The notes beneath the pieces are model-generated. The model did not search any database, was not told where the DNA came from, and saw only the letters and a list, made by a program, of their open reading frames with translations. Both the position numbers and the translations under genes were made by a program. Of a DNA stretch of 64,000 bases, positions 9,315-18,253 are shown one piece after another. The DNA is from Bacteroidales bacterium. GTDB taxonomy: Bacteria > Bacteroidota > Bacteroidia > Bacteroidales > UBA12077. Each line of letters opens with the position of its first letter. Position 1 is the first letter of the stretch. Location: contig WTBR01000028.1 in the NCBI GenBank assembly GCA_013138975.1, positions 104,016 through 168,015 on the forward strand. Reading direction: 5' to 3'.

Positions 9315-10055
9315 TTAATTTAATTGTTCACTAATTTTACCAAAACGACGTTCTCTTTTTTGATAATCAATAATCGCTTCGTACAAATTTTCTCTTCTAA
9401 AATCTGGCCATAAAGTTTCTGTAAAATATAACTCAGAGTATGCTATTTGCCAAATTAAGAAATTACTAATTCTATATTCACCACTGGTTCTAATAAGTAA
9501 ATCAGGATCAGGAATGTTTTTTGTATTTAAGAATCCTTCGAAAAACTCATTGTCAATACTGTTAATATCAATTGATGTATTATTATTTTCTTTAATAATT
9601 TCTTTAACCGCGTTAATAATCTCCCATCTTGCACTATAATTCAACGCTAAAACCAATGATAATCCGGTGTTTTGAGATGTTTTATTTATCAATTCATTTA
9701 AGTTTTTACTAACTTTTTTTGGTAATCCATCAATATTGCCAATTGTTAATAAACGAACATTGTTTTTTAATAGTGTGTCTGTTTCAGAATTTATTGTAGC
9801 AATTAATAATGACATTAAGGCATCCACTTCTTGCTTTGGTCTATTCCAATTTTCAGTTGAAAAAGCATATAAAGTTAGAAACTGAATTCCCAACTCTGCT
9901 GCACCTTCTACTGAATCGCGAACAGCTTTGACACCATTTTTATGCCCAAAAATTCTTTGATTCCCTTTTTTTTTCGCCCATCTTCCATTTCCGTCCATTA
10001 TAACAGCAATATGCTTCGGAAGATTTTCTATATCAATTTTACTCTTTAAATCCAT
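9315..10055 (-). CDS. uppS: isoprenyl transferase (undecaprenyl diphosphate synthase)
   Basis: UppS condenses isopentenyl diphosphate onto farnesyl diphosphate to make the C55 carrier for peptidoglycan and surface polysaccharides. The hallmark HIAVIMDGNGRWAKKK with the catalytic Asp is at residues 15-30. LYAFSTENWNRP is at about 62-73, and the C-terminal DLLIRTSGEYRISNFLIWQ with TLWPDF is present. The length of 246 is normal. It lies 25 bases before bamA and 3 bases after the PorG-like gene, so it belongs to the same operon. Confidence 0.96.
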   Translation of the reverse strand: MDLKSKIDIENLPKHIAVIMDGNGRWAKKKGNQRIFGHKNGVKAVRDSVEGAAELGIQFLTLYAFSTENWNRPKQEVDALMSLLIATINSETDTLLKNNVRLLTIGNIDGLPKKVSKNLNELINKTSQNTGLSLVLALNYSARWEIINAVKEIIKENNNTSIDINSIDNEFFEGFLNTKNIPDPDLLIRTSGEYRISNFLIWQIAYSELYFTETLWPDFRRENLYEAIIDYQKRERRFGKISEQLN

Positions 10056-10058
10056 TTC

Positions 10059-10727
10059 CTATTTATAAATCGGACAATCAATCTTATCTTTAAACAGTTT
10101 ATAAGTTAAAAATACTCCGCAAAAAGAATACCAGTCATCATTATGAATTACTGGTGAATTATCAGTATCCTGAATATTTATAACTCCATCAATCTGATCA
10201 TTAAATGTTTTTTGATAACTCCACTGCAAGCCTAAAGTTAAGCGCTCAAAGATATTATATTTAATTCCTAATCCAAAAGGAATTGTAACAGGATTTTCAA
10301 TCCCTCCCGAGCCAATTAAATAGCTGCCTCCTATCCCCATAAATATAAATGGTGCAAACCTATCTTTATTCTTTTTTATATAGCCTGAACTTGAATATGG
10401 CAAGAAATTAAATTCAAATAATACAGAAACATCAATTAGACCTGTTGAAAAAGAAGCTCCCCGTAGCTGATTTTCTAAATTATTAAAATCACTATCGTTT
10501 CCACTTAATTTCCCATAGACTCCTTTTAAACTTGTAGAAAGATGTTTTGAAAGATTATATTTGAATATTATTCCGTATGCCATCGAAGGTGAATAAAATA
10601 TTCTTGATGGATTAATATCACCTTGATAATATGAAGTGCCCAGAATTACGCCCAATTCTGATTTACTTTGACTGTATAGTATATTAGCTGAATAAATAAA
10701 TAGAACCAACAATAAATATTTCTTCAT
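10059..10727 (-). CDS. PorG-like outer-membrane beta-barrel (DUF6089-type)
   Basis: The 222-residue protein has a signal peptide ending near SANILYSQ and amphipathic strands of an 8-stranded barrel (GVILGTSYYQGDINP, GIIFKYNLSKHLS, MGIGGSYL, GLGIKYNIFERLTLGLQ). This fits the DUF6089/PorG type. In Porphyromonas the gene directly before uppS-bamA is porG, an outer-membrane part of the type IX secretion system. The conserved position supports the same identity here, but there are two tandem candidates and I cannot say which is the orthologue. Confidence 0.7.
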   Translation of the reverse strand: MKKYLLLVLFIYSANILYSQSKSELGVILGTSYYQGDINPSRIFYSPSMAYGIIFKYNLSKHLSTSLKGVYGKLSGNDSDFNNLENQLRGASFSTGLIDVSVLFEFNFLPYSSSGYIKKNKDRFAPFIFMGIGGSYLIGSGGIENPVTIPFGLGIKYNIFERLTLGLQWSYQKTFNDQIDGVINIQDTDNSPVIHNDDWYSFCGVFLTYKLFKDKIDCPIYK

Positions 10728-10743
10728 TTTTCTAAAATCAATT

Positions 10744-11487
10744 TTACCTTCTTCGTTTTGTTCTTTTAATTTTAGTTGAAACGTTTATTACTGTAAAATA
10801 GTATACATCATTATACTCATTCGCATCACTTTTCGAATTTAATCCATCAATAAAATCAGTTGTTGTTACATGCCCTCCAATTTCAAGTCCAATATATGTT
10901 GAACTGGTTAATGGATATTTCAATCCAATTCCGACAGGAATTACAAATGTTAAGTGTTTATCATCTGTAAATCTTGGTTCATTAATTAAATTATCTTGTG
11001 CTGTCACTTTATAATATGCTCCTCCAATACCTGTAAAAACATATAAATTAATACTTGTATTAAATTTATTTACTTTTCCACGCATAGACATTCTATTATA
11101 CGACACCATTTGCGCTTCTTTTGTAATATGGTATTCAACATGACCAGATAATTGATAAATATTAGTAGTAAACGAATAATTTCTCAATTCATTAAAAGAA
11201 TTAGCATCAGATCCATGCATATTAGCGAAAGTTAAATTTCCCTTTACGGCAATACGTTCTTTCATTTTATAATGATATCCAACTGCAAGAAGAGGTCTTG
11301 AATAAGCTACATCAAGATCGGAAAAACCCGAGGCATCCGCTTCTGACGCACCTCCAATGTCTCCGAAATAATTAGATATGCCTATTCCGTAAGTATAGGC
11401 GTATCTAGATAATTTCCAGTTTTGAGAAAACACAAAACTTGAAACTAACAAAAAACAAAACAATAATATGTATTTTAAGGCTTTCAT
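10744..11487 (-). CDS. PorG-like outer-membrane beta-barrel (DUF6089-type), first copy
   Basis: This is the upstream neighbour and probable paralogue of the previous gene: 247 residues, a signal peptide ending VFSQ, then the motif GIGISNYFGDIGG, which parallels the copy downstream (GVILGTSYYQGDI). Strands with GIGGAYYKV, PVGIGLKYPL and YIGLEIGGH follow. The C-terminus is unusually basic (KIKRTKRRR) after the last strand. It probably supports type IX secretion or envelope assembly, as inferred from position. It opens the uppS-bamA operon, with a -7 box just upstream. Confidence 0.7.
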   Translation of the reverse strand: MKALKYILLFCFLLVSSFVFSQNWKLSRYAYTYGIGISNYFGDIGGASEADASGFSDLDVAYSRPLLAVGYHYKMKERIAVKGNLTFANMHGSDANSFNELRNYSFTTNIYQLSGHVEYHITKEAQMVSYNRMSMRGKVNKFNTSINLYVFTGIGGAYYKVTAQDNLINEPRFTDDKHLTFVIPVGIGLKYPLTSSTYIGLEIGGHVTTTDFIDGLNSKSDANEYNDVYYFTVINVSTKIKRTKRRR

Positions 11488-11497
11488 AAATAATAAT

Positions 11498-11505
11498 CAA
11501 AGATA
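11498..11505 (-). promoter_or_regulatory. -7 box (TATCTTTG) before the PorG/UppS/BamA operon
   Basis: The minus strand reads TATCTTTG, an exact TAnnTTTG match, 11 bases before the start codon at 11487. A very short leader is implied. I see no clear -33 box. Confidence 0.45.
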
Positions 11506-11602
11506 TGCAAAATTATCTTTTTTTATTTAAATCTTTAATGGGCATAATATATTAACTTAAAAAGTTTACTGTTTAAACGCTTCATTTTTATTTATATTAT
11601 AG

Positions 11603-12481
11603 TTAATTTCTTTTGTCAACGCCCCACATCAGCTTATTTCGTAATGTTTTATAGAAGCTTGTGCTATTTAGTTTTATTAGCTTTATTTTAAATTCCGCTT
11701 TACTTATTATTATTTCTTCGGTATTTTTTATCATAATTGACCTATGATCTAATGATAAAATATAATTAAGTGAACGCCCATCCAATTTTAATTTCAACTT
11801 ACTTGTATCGGGAAGCACAATTGGTCTAACTGTTAAATTGTGAGGTGAGATTGGTGAAATAATAAAATTCCCGGATTGAGGAACTATTATAGGTCCCCCT
11901 ACGCTTAATGAATATGCTGTTGATCCTGTTGGAGTTGAAACAAGCAAACCATCTGCCCAATAAGTATTTAAGAACTCATCATCAATGTGTACCTGAACAG
12001 TGATCATTGCAGAATCAACCTTTTGTACAGCTATTTCATTTAAACTATATGGGAATTCTTTAAATAATCCTGACGTAGATTCTAGTTTAATTAAAGATCT
12101 CTCATCTATTGTAAATTTCTTTGCAAATATAGCGTTTAACGCCGGTTCAATATTATCTTTTGATATACTTGCTAAAAAGCCTAACCTACCAGTATTAAGT
12201 CCTACAATTGGAATATTTGAATCTCGAACTATTGTTATTGCATCTAATATAGTTCCATCACCGCCAATACTAAACAATAAATCAACATCATTTTTGATTT
12301 CAAGGTGCTTTGAAAATACTGATACTAAGTTGGAATTTAAATCAATCTCTTTAATTAAAAAATCAAAGAATTTTTTATAAATAGTAATTTCAATATTATT
12401 TGAATAAAGAATTTCAAAGAATTTTTTCACATATTCTTTAAATCCCGAATCAAAATTTCGACCATATATAGCTACTTTCAT
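11603..12481 (-). CDS. nadK: NAD kinase
   Basis: NadK phosphorylates NAD to NADP. The diacylglycerol-kinase-like GGDGT motif lies in LLFSIGGDGTILDA (about residues 66-79), followed by IVGLNTGRLGFLAS and the NAD-binding TPTGSTAYSLSVGGPI (about 182-197). The length of about 292 is normal. The ATG at 12481 starts MKVAIYG and just clears the upstream stop; an ATG at 12493 that overlaps the upstream gene is possible. Tight coupling to the Omp85-like and CBS genes upstream suggests one transcript. Confidence 0.95.
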   Translation of the reverse strand: MKVAIYGRNFDSGFKEYVKKFFEILYSNNIEITIYKKFFDFLIKEIDLNSNLVSVFSKHLEIKNDVDLLFSIGGDGTILDAITIVRDSNIPIVGLNTGRLGFLASISKDNIEPALNAIFAKKFTIDERSLIKLESTSGLFKEFPYSLNEIAVQKVDSAMITVQVHIDDEFLNTYWADGLLVSTPTGSTAYSLSVGGPIIVPQSGNFIISPISPHNLTVRPIVLPDTSKLKLKLDGRSLNYILSLDHRSIMIKNTEEIIISKAEFKIKLIKLNSTSFYKTLRNKLMWGVDKRN

Positions 12482-12482
12482 T

Positions 12483-13895
12483 CTAATCGTCAATTATTGG
12501 AGCTCCAAGGTGAAAAAATATTCCGTGTTCTCCAAATTTATTTAATGAATACTCAATTCGCAAAACTTTATCGTAATATGTTACAAGATCAATACCAACT
12601 CCTCCGCTGTATAAAAATTCGTTTGTTAATTTACTATTCATAACCTCGTTTGAATTGGCATAACCTGTATCAAAAAACAAATTAATATATAATGCATAAT
12701 GTACCTTGCTAAATTTATTTGATGAAATAAACTTTAAATCAAAATTAGTTTGAGGAATTATTTCATATTTCAGATTTGTTTTAGAAATGTAATGATTATC
12801 GCTTTTTGAAACGTAATATTCCATTCCTCTTATATAATTATCACAACCTAAAGATTCCAAAAAATAAAATGAATTGCTATTATTTATATTCATTTTTCCT
12901 AAAATACTAGTGCTCACAAAAAACTTATCAGTAAATTGATAATTCTCTTCAATTATTGATCTTAATTCAAAATTGCCTTTATCAGACAATATTCCTAAAC
13001 CATTTTTAAGCGCTGAAAAATACGCACGAAATCCATTCAATGGATAAATTTTCGAATCTCTTGTATCATAATCAATATCATATCCTACCGTAAAGAAGGC
13101 AATCTCGCTTTTATTATCGAAAAAATAATTATTATTTAATGCAACAACAGAATCATTGAGGTATACATTAGTAAATTTAAAATTTAAAAGATGATCTGTA
13201 TTATGCCGGGGACGATAAGTGTAAAAATTAGAAATCTTTAATGTTTTTCTAGAATACTCTCTTGTTAACTTTACATATTCCAATTCATCGTTTGCAATTT
13301 GAAAAGCAATTTCATGATTCTGAATATAATCAATGTCAAAACCAAAACCCAATTTTTGTAGTTTGTCAATAAACGGCTTATAATAATACATGTTATATCT
13401 ATTATTATGTCCAAAAATTGTTTTCAGTATTAATGTTTCTTTTCTCCCCCGAAAATTATTTATCAAAAAAAACAAACCATAATCTATTCTAGACCATTCC
13501 TCGTTTTTAAGAAATGAACTAAAATTCCTATCAGCATGTTCTAATACAGGATATGGCCAAATATACCAACGTTCTTGAAGTTCGATAAAAACATTAATTC
13601 CATTTAAATCCTCAATATATTTAATTGTTACAAAATTAAACAATGCTGTATTCAATAAATTTTCATTTGATCTTGTTATTAGTGACTTCAATTCTGTTTT
13701 TAAAACATTGTCACCTACATTGAACAATAATTCTCTGTATATTATTTCATTTTTGGTGATTTTATTCCCAATTAATTCTATTTTGTTTATAATTAATACA
13801 TCTGTACTGTCAACATTTTCTTGAGAAAATGAGATCATAATAAATATAAAATTGAATATTATAGAAAGTGCTATTTTATTAAATAATGAAGTCAT
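12483..13895 (-). CDS. Omp85-superfamily outer-membrane protein with one POTRA domain
   Basis: The 470 residues carry a signal peptide (IALSIIFNFIFIMISFSQ), one POTRA-like repeat (INKIELIGNKITKNEIIYREL to INVFIELQERW, about 35-115) and then a barrel-like region. The barrel region includes the motif YDIDYDTRDSKIYPLNGFRAYF (about residues 272-293), a typical Omp85 strand. It is much shorter than BamA, so it is a minimal relative. Function is not established; in this phylum such genes often sit beside nadK. The stop abuts the nadK start. Confidence 0.75.
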   Translation of the reverse strand: MTSLFNKIALSIIFNFIFIMISFSQENVDSTDVLIINKIELIGNKITKNEIIYRELLFNVGDNVLKTELKSLITRSNENLLNTALFNFVTIKYIEDLNGINVFIELQERWYIWPYPVLEHADRNFSSFLKNEEWSRIDYGLFFLINNFRGRKETLILKTIFGHNNRYNMYYYKPFIDKLQKLGFGFDIDYIQNHEIAFQIANDELEYVKLTREYSRKTLKISNFYTYRPRHNTDHLLNFKFTNVYLNDSVVALNNNYFFDNKSEIAFFTVGYDIDYDTRDSKIYPLNGFRAYFSALKNGLGILSDKGNFELRSIIEENYQFTDKFFVSTSILGKMNINNSNSFYFLESLGCDNYIRGMEYYVSKSDNHYISKTNLKYEIIPQTNFDLKFISSNKFSKVHYALYINLFFDTGYANSNEVMNSKLTNEFLYSGGVGIDLVTYYDKVLRIEYSLNKFGEHGIFFHLGAPIIDD

Positions 13896-13903
13896 ATATG
13901 CGT

Positions 13904-14569
13904 TTAGGTACTAAGATATCTCATGAATTGATCGTACCTCTCATTATAAAGATCGTCCTGCTCATCATATTCCATAAATGATGCTTTTATATTATACTCA
14001 TAACGATTAAATGTCTGTATAATTGATGTTAAATCAGTAATATTTAATTTTAATGTAATCTCAAGTTTTGTAGAATCTTCTAATGTATTAACATACATGC
14101 TTAAAATTTTAGCATCGTTTGATTCAACAATTTGCGATATTTCGGTCATGGAGTAATCACTCTGTGTTGTTTCTAAAACTATTATTCCACCGGGCTTTTC
14201 AATTGCAGAAAGTTTTGCGAAGTAATGCAACAAATCAGTCATTTGAATTACACCCAAAAATTTATTATTATAATCGAGTACCGGAACAACGGTTAATTTG
14301 AGGCTTGCTGCAACCTCTATTATTTCATATATATGCTGATCGCACTTTACAGATGGTCGCAATAATGACAGCTTATGATTACCAATTGCCTCACTTGGAT
14401 TATTTAAATCAAAAATATCAGTTTCAGAAATAAGTCCCAAAAATTCTTCATTATCTACAATTGGCAAATGTGAAATACGAAAAACTTCCATCCAGTTCAA
14501 AGCCTCAACCGCTGAGTCTGAATTGCGCAGTGCAGGAATTTCATCCGATATTAAATCTTTTGCCAACAT
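13904..14569 (-). CDS. CBS-pair domain protein
   Basis: This soluble 221-residue protein has two CBS repeats: residues 10-50 (SAVEALNWMEVFRISHLPIVDNEEFLGLIS) and 75-120 (IIEVAASLKLTVVPVLDYNNKFLGVIQM). An ACT-like C-terminal region (TTQSDYSMTEISQIVES) follows. CBS pairs sense AMP, ATP or similar ligands. It lies 8 bases upstream of the Omp85-like gene and leads that cluster. A palindromic sequence (CGAAAATAC / GTATTTTTG, 14584-14603) lies in the divergent promoter region shared with pdxJ. Confidence 0.85.
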   Translation of the reverse strand: MLAKDLISDEIPALRNSDSAVEALNWMEVFRISHLPIVDNEEFLGLISETDIFDLNNPSEAIGNHKLSLLRPSVKCDQHIYEIIEVAASLKLTVVPVLDYNNKFLGVIQMTDLLHYFAKLSAIEKPGGIIVLETTQSDYSMTEISQIVESNDAKILSMYVNTLEDSTKLEITLKLNITDLTSIIQTFNRYEYNIKASFMEYDEQDDLYNERYDQFMRYLST

Positions 14570-14657
14570 AATTTATCTGTTCTCGAAAATACTCGTATTT
14601 TTGTTGAATTAACAATCACAATCACTAATTGTTTAATCTTTTGTCAAATAACAAAAT

Positions 14658-15371
14658 ATGACCAGACTAAGTGTAAATATAAATAAAATTGCGACATTAA
14701 GAAATGCTCGAGGCGGAAATTATCCAAATGTATTGGATGCTGCAATTAATTGTCAGCGATATGGAGCAGAAGGGATAACTGTTCATCCACGTCCTGACGA
14801 AAGACATGTTCGTTATCAGGATGTTTATGACATAAAACCTATTATAACTACTGAATTTAATATTGAGGGTTATCCCTCAGAAGATTTTATTAAAATGGTT
14901 TTGGACGTGAAACCAAACCAGGTAACTTTAGTTCCTGATCCTCCTGAGGCTTTAACTTCAAATGCCGGCTGGGATACAATTAAACATAAAGATTATTTAA
15001 AAAATATTATTTCTCGATTTCAATCAGGAGGTATTCGCACTTCGATTTTTATTGAAACGGATTCTGAACTAATTAAGAATGCAGCCGATACAGGAACAGA
15101 TAGAATTGAATTATACACTGAACCTTATGCTGATAATTACCATATAAACAAAGAACAAGCAATCTTCTCTTTTGTTAAAGCAGCGGAAATAGCTAACAGT
15201 GTAGGTCTTGGAATAAATGCCGGTCATGATTTAAATTTAGATAATTTAAAGTATTTCAAGCTGAATATTCCAGGTTTATTAGAGGTTTCTATTGGACATG
15301 CTTTAATTTCTGATGCTCTTTATTTAGGGTTAGAGAATGCTGTTCAAATGTATTTAAGGGAATTGAAATAA
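14658..15371 (+). CDS. pdxJ: pyridoxine 5'-phosphate synthase
   Basis: PdxJ closes the pyridoxine ring from 1-deoxyxylulose 5-phosphate and 3-amino-2-oxopropyl phosphate. The 237-residue TIM barrel starts [20 protein letters not shown] and has [13 protein letters not shown] (about 35-48), [27 protein letters not shown] and the C-terminal phosphate-binding [14 protein letters not shown]. It is encoded divergently from the CBS-NadK-BamA block, a common arrangement in Bacteroidota. The start is unambiguous. Confidence 0.96.
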   Translation: MTRLSVNINKIATLRNARGGNYPNVLDAAINCQRYGAEGITVHPRPDERHVRYQDVYDIKPIITTEFNIEGYPSEDFIKMVLDVKPNQVTLVPDPPEALTSNAGWDTIKHKDYLKNIISRFQSGGIRTSIFIETDSELIKNAADTGTDRIELYTEPYADNYHINKEQAIFSFVKAAEIANSVGLGINAGHDLNLDNLKYFKLNIPGLLEVSIGHALISDALYLGLENAVQMYLRELK

Positions 15372-15420
15372 TCAAGATAAAAGGATAAAGTAAAAAGATT
15401 AAAGTATTAAGAAGTTACCT

Positions 15421-15554
15421 AATATCCGCATGTGAATTTTCATTCATTTAAATTATTGAGTAATTAGCCGTGCCACGGTTAAAAATATAGATGACATGAA
15501 ATTATAATCAACTTGCTGATTATTAACAAAACCGTGCCACGCATTGCGGATTTA
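15421..15554. repeat. nested palindromic element with CGTGCCACG arms
   Basis: Outer arms AATATCCGCATG (15421-15432) and CATTGCGGATTT (15543-15554) enclose inner arms GCCGTGCCACGGTT (15467-15480) and AACCGTGCCACGC (15530-15542). The transcript of either strand could fold into a long hairpin. Related CGTGnCACG-type motifs recur near 16932, 17021 and 24046, so it belongs to an interspersed family. Confidence 0.6.
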
Positions 15555-15606
15555 AAGAGATGTTATATTTGATGTTTACTACTCATAATTTTACATATGA
15601 ATTAAA

Positions 15607-16401
15607 ATGGATCTATTCTTCAGAAAATATGGACAAGGACCACCTTTAATAATTATTCATGGTTTATATGGTTCTTCTGATAATTGGGTAAGTATTGGAC
15701 GAAAGTTGGCTGAGAATTTTGAGGTTTTTATAATTGATCAACGAAATCATGGTAAATCGCCGCACTCTCCTGATCATAACTACCAGTTATTAAAAGCTGA
15801 TTTGCTTGAATTTATGGATGCACAATCCATTGAGAAAGCAATAATTATTGGGCATTCAATGGGTGGCAAAGTTGCTATGTTTTTCGCTGCCGATTATCCT
15901 GAAAGAGTAAGTCATTTGATAGTCGCTGACATTTCTCCAAGCTCGTACCAGTTTACAAATTCAAATCAACTACTGGCTCATACAACAATTATACGAGCTA
16001 TGTTTAATCTTGATTTTTATGGAATAGGCAGTCGCCAAGATGTTGATGATATTTTAGCAAAATCGATTCCTGAGAATAGAATTCGCCAATTTCTTTTGAA
16101 AAATATTAATCGATCGAAAAATAACGAATATAGCTGGAGATTAAATATCAGAGCGCTTAAAAATGAACTGAAAAATATTTTGGAGGGTTTGGATGAAAAT
16201 CAACCTGAGATAACGGGCTTTCCTGTTTTATTTATGAAAGGGGGTAATTCTGATTATATTCAAAAGGATGATGAAAAAACTATAAAAAAGATTTTTCCTT
16301 ATGCTGACATTGAAATAATTCCAAATGCCGGTCATTGGTTGCACGCTGAGCAGCCTGAATTGTTTTTAGAAAAAATTAATGATTTTATTTTACAAGAATA
16401 A
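15607..16401 (+). CDS. alpha/beta-fold hydrolase (YbfF-like esterase)
   Basis: This 264-residue cytosolic hydrolase has the oxyanion-loop motif IHGLYGSSDNW (about 18-28), IDQRNHGKSPHS (about 44-55), the nucleophile elbow GHSMGGKVA (Ser at about residue 80) and the C-terminal catalytic His in NAGHWLHAEQPE (about 245). It is closest in pattern to YbfF-type acyl esterases, but the substrate is unknown. It converges with the downstream acetyltransferase gene, overlapping it by 12 bases at the 3' ends. Confidence 0.85.
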   Translation: MDLFFRKYGQGPPLIIIHGLYGSSDNWVSIGRKLAENFEVFIIDQRNHGKSPHSPDHNYQLLKADLLEFMDAQSIEKAIIIGHSMGGKVAMFFAADYPERVSHLIVADISPSSYQFTNSNQLLAHTTIIRAMFNLDFYGIGSRQDVDDILAKSIPENRIRQFLLKNINRSKNNEYSWRLNIRALKNELKNILEGLDENQPEITGFPVLFMKGGNSDYIQKDDEKTIKKIFPYADIEIIPNAGHWLHAEQPELFLEKINDFILQE

Positions 16402-16914
16402 CCTAAATCCAAAAACAGGAAGCTCTCCTTGCATAAAATCTAAATCTTCTGATCTTTTAAATCCTATTTTTTCATACATTCCCCACGCTGTTTGCATCGC
16501 TTTTGTAGTATGTATAATTACTTGATTTATTTTTTTGCTTTTCGTTTTTCGAATACATTCATTTGTCAAGAGTTTACCTATGCCATGTCCTCTTGTTGAA
16601 TTATCAACTGCTAATAATCTGAAACCGGCTGCGTTTTGTTCTTTGGTTGCTGTTCCTCCTGAACCATAATATTTCATATCTCCAAAATAAACAAGGCCTC
16701 CTACTATTTTATTATCAGACGAGATTGCAATTAATAATTCTGTTTCCGGCTTTTCTGTTAATGCTCCAATATTAGCTAGCATTTCATAATACTTTGGCTG
16801 TTCTGATTCTTTTGGGAAACCTTCTAATTGCGAATATACTTTAACCATTAACTTACCTATTTCGGCAAATTCATTGGGTCTGGCGTTTCTTATTGTATAT
16901 TTTTGTTCACTCAT
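16390..16914 (-). CDS. GNAT family N-acetyltransferase
   Basis: The 174-residue protein has the GNAT core: LIAISSDNKIVGGLVYFGD (beta2-beta4), then the acetyl-CoA loop in FRLLAVDNSTRGHGIGKLLTNECI (about 97-120) and the later MYEKIGFKRSEDLDF. The acceptor is unknown. It is followed on the other strand by the hydrolase gene, with converging 3' ends. Confidence 0.85.
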   Translation of the reverse strand: MSEQKYTIRNARPNEFAEIGKLMVKVYSQLEGFPKESEQPKYYEMLANIGALTEKPETELLIAISSDNKIVGGLVYFGDMKYYGSGGTATKEQNAAGFRLLAVDNSTRGHGIGKLLTNECIRKTKSKKINQVIIHTTKAMQTAWGMYEKIGFKRSEDLDFMQGELPVFGFRLFL

Positions 16915-16930
16915 TTGGTGGTAGATTTAA

Positions 16931-17067
16931 CTAGTCGTAACACGGATACTCCATAGAAAGAGCAAAAACTTTTATTTCTGAATAACATCTATTATCAGGT
17001 TTGCTTTATAAATATAAAATCTGTGACACGACATACTACAAATTAAAGATTTTATAATAATTTATTA
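16931..17067. repeat. palindromic element plus outer direct repeat, copy 1
   Basis: AGTCGTAACACGGA near 16932 is an imperfect inverted repeat of TCTGTGACACGACAT near 17020. The right part (17010-17067, AAATATAAAATCTGTGACAC and onward to ATTTATTA) recurs at 24034-24088 with about 50 of 56 bases matching. The two copies are direct repeats on either side of the accessory segment holding the second acetyltransferase and the defence operon. Confidence 0.6.
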
Positions 17068-17165
17068 CAAAATGTACGAAAAATATTTCTGCGCCAGCGG
17101 AGGCGAGCCACAAGCCTCGAATACACGACTAAATCGCTATTGTTTTTATAAATTAGCAACTGTTA

Positions 17166-17654
17166 TTATTGAGTTTTTTCATTTTCTGCCATGACATTAA
17201 TCCCCTCTGAGTCTAAACGAAAGATAAATATTTCATCTACTTTTCTTGCTCCAATGTTTTCATAAAACTTTATAGCTGAAATATTTGTCTTTAAAGCCCA
17301 CCATTCAAATCTGGAGCAGTTACTCTTCACTGCAAGTTTAGATAAATAAGCTAATACACTTTTTCCATATCCTTTCCCTTGATGAGAGGGCTCAATATAT
17401 AAATCATCAAGATGTAAGCCTTTTTTCCCTGTTGAGGTTGAAAAAGTATAATAATAAACGGCAAAACCACATGGCATTTGTTCATTGTAACAAATCAATG
17501 CTCCAACGTTTGAATCTTTACTAAATATATTTTGCTCAATATCTTCTTTCGTTACAGAAACTTCATAAGGTAGGTTTTCAACAATAGCAAGTTCCTTAAT
17601 ATATTTAAGTATGAGCTCAGTATCATGTATAGTTGCTTTCTTTATTTCAAACAT
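17166..17654 (-). CDS. GNAT acetyltransferase, diamine/thialysine type
   Basis: The 162 residues resemble spermidine/spermine or thialysine N-acetyltransferases: KKGLHLDDLYIEPSHQGKGYGKSVLAYL (about 78-105, acetyl-CoA loop QGKGYGKS), FEWWALKTNISAIKFYENIGARKVDEI and RLDSEGI. Such enzymes acetylate polyamines or lysine analogues with acetyl-CoA in the cytosol. It stands alone, in a segment rich in short interspersed repeats, upstream of the defence operon. Confidence 0.8.
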   Translation of the reverse strand: MFEIKKATIHDTELILKYIKELAIVENLPYEVSVTKEDIEQNIFSKDSNVGALICYNEQMPCGFAVYYYTFSTSTGKKGLHLDDLYIEPSHQGKGYGKSVLAYLSKLAVKSNCSRFEWWALKTNISAIKFYENIGARKVDEIFIFRLDSEGINVMAENEKTQ

Positions 17655-18187
17655 ATTTTTCTTTTAACGATGTTGCTACAATTTATTCTATGCAAGTATT
17701 ATTACGTCTGTTCTTCAATAGATTTCATTATTAAGGATTTTACTTCGCCAATATGTTTTGTTGTTTTAGTCTCAAATATAAAAATTAATACAATAGGCAC
17801 GGAAAATATTTCTGCGCCAGCGAGTTCTTTTTATATTCTACGACCAGATTACAAATCCGTTCATCTAGGTTTCTTTTTATAATTATCCTTTGTTTTTTCA
17901 AAACAATGTTAATTGCAAATAAACTTTATAATACGACGTAGTTGATGTCCGATAACTATTGGAATGCCGAGCTGCTTCGATTTACAAACTAAGCTTAGCA
18001 GGGGGCACGGAAAACATTTCCGCGCCAGTGGAGATAGTTTACAAAGTAGGCGATTGCAGAGTAATTCACTGTCAGGTTACACAAAAATAGAAGCGGGATA
18101 CAACCCTTTAATTTACTGCTATCTTGGCTATTATTTTTATACATTGTTACCCACTGGCTTTCCTTCCGAAAACATGCTAGCGTTGGC
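17655..18187. repeat. non-coding repeat region with three copies of a GGAAAATATTTCTGCGCCAG-like unit
   Basis: A unit close to CACGGAAAATATTTCTGCGC followed by CAGCG occurs at about 17077-17100, 17798-17822 and 18005-18029. The last is a GC-richer variant (GGAAAACATTTCCGCGCCAG). GCCAGTGG at about 18025 reappears inverted as CCACTGGC at about 18152, so 18003-18187 could form a long imperfect hairpin. Open frames on both strands here lie wholly inside the repeats and look spurious. Probably mobile-element debris or cassette spacer. Confidence 0.5.
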
Positions 18188-18249
18188 GTGAAAGCTCTTT
18201 TGAATTTGTGAGGTACGAGCAAATACAAATGTGCTTGAACTTACGTTGG
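18188..18249. repeat. hairpin-forming direct repeat, left copy, at the 3' edge of the defence operon
   Basis: This 62-bp sequence starts GTGAAAGCTCTTTTGA and ends TGCTTGAACTTACGTTGG. It is repeated in the same orientation at 23583-23643 with roughly 8 mismatches. Its two halves are imperfectly complementary around the centre GTGAGGTACGAG, so it can fold into a hairpin. It ends 4 bases before the stop of the last gene of the operon. Confidence 0.75.
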
Positions 18250-18253
18250 CTAC

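Noticed and set aside
17964..18228. Overlapping open frames on both strands near the defence operon
   Set aside because: They lie entirely inside the repeated non-coding units, share no family motif and have no promoter; treated as spurious.
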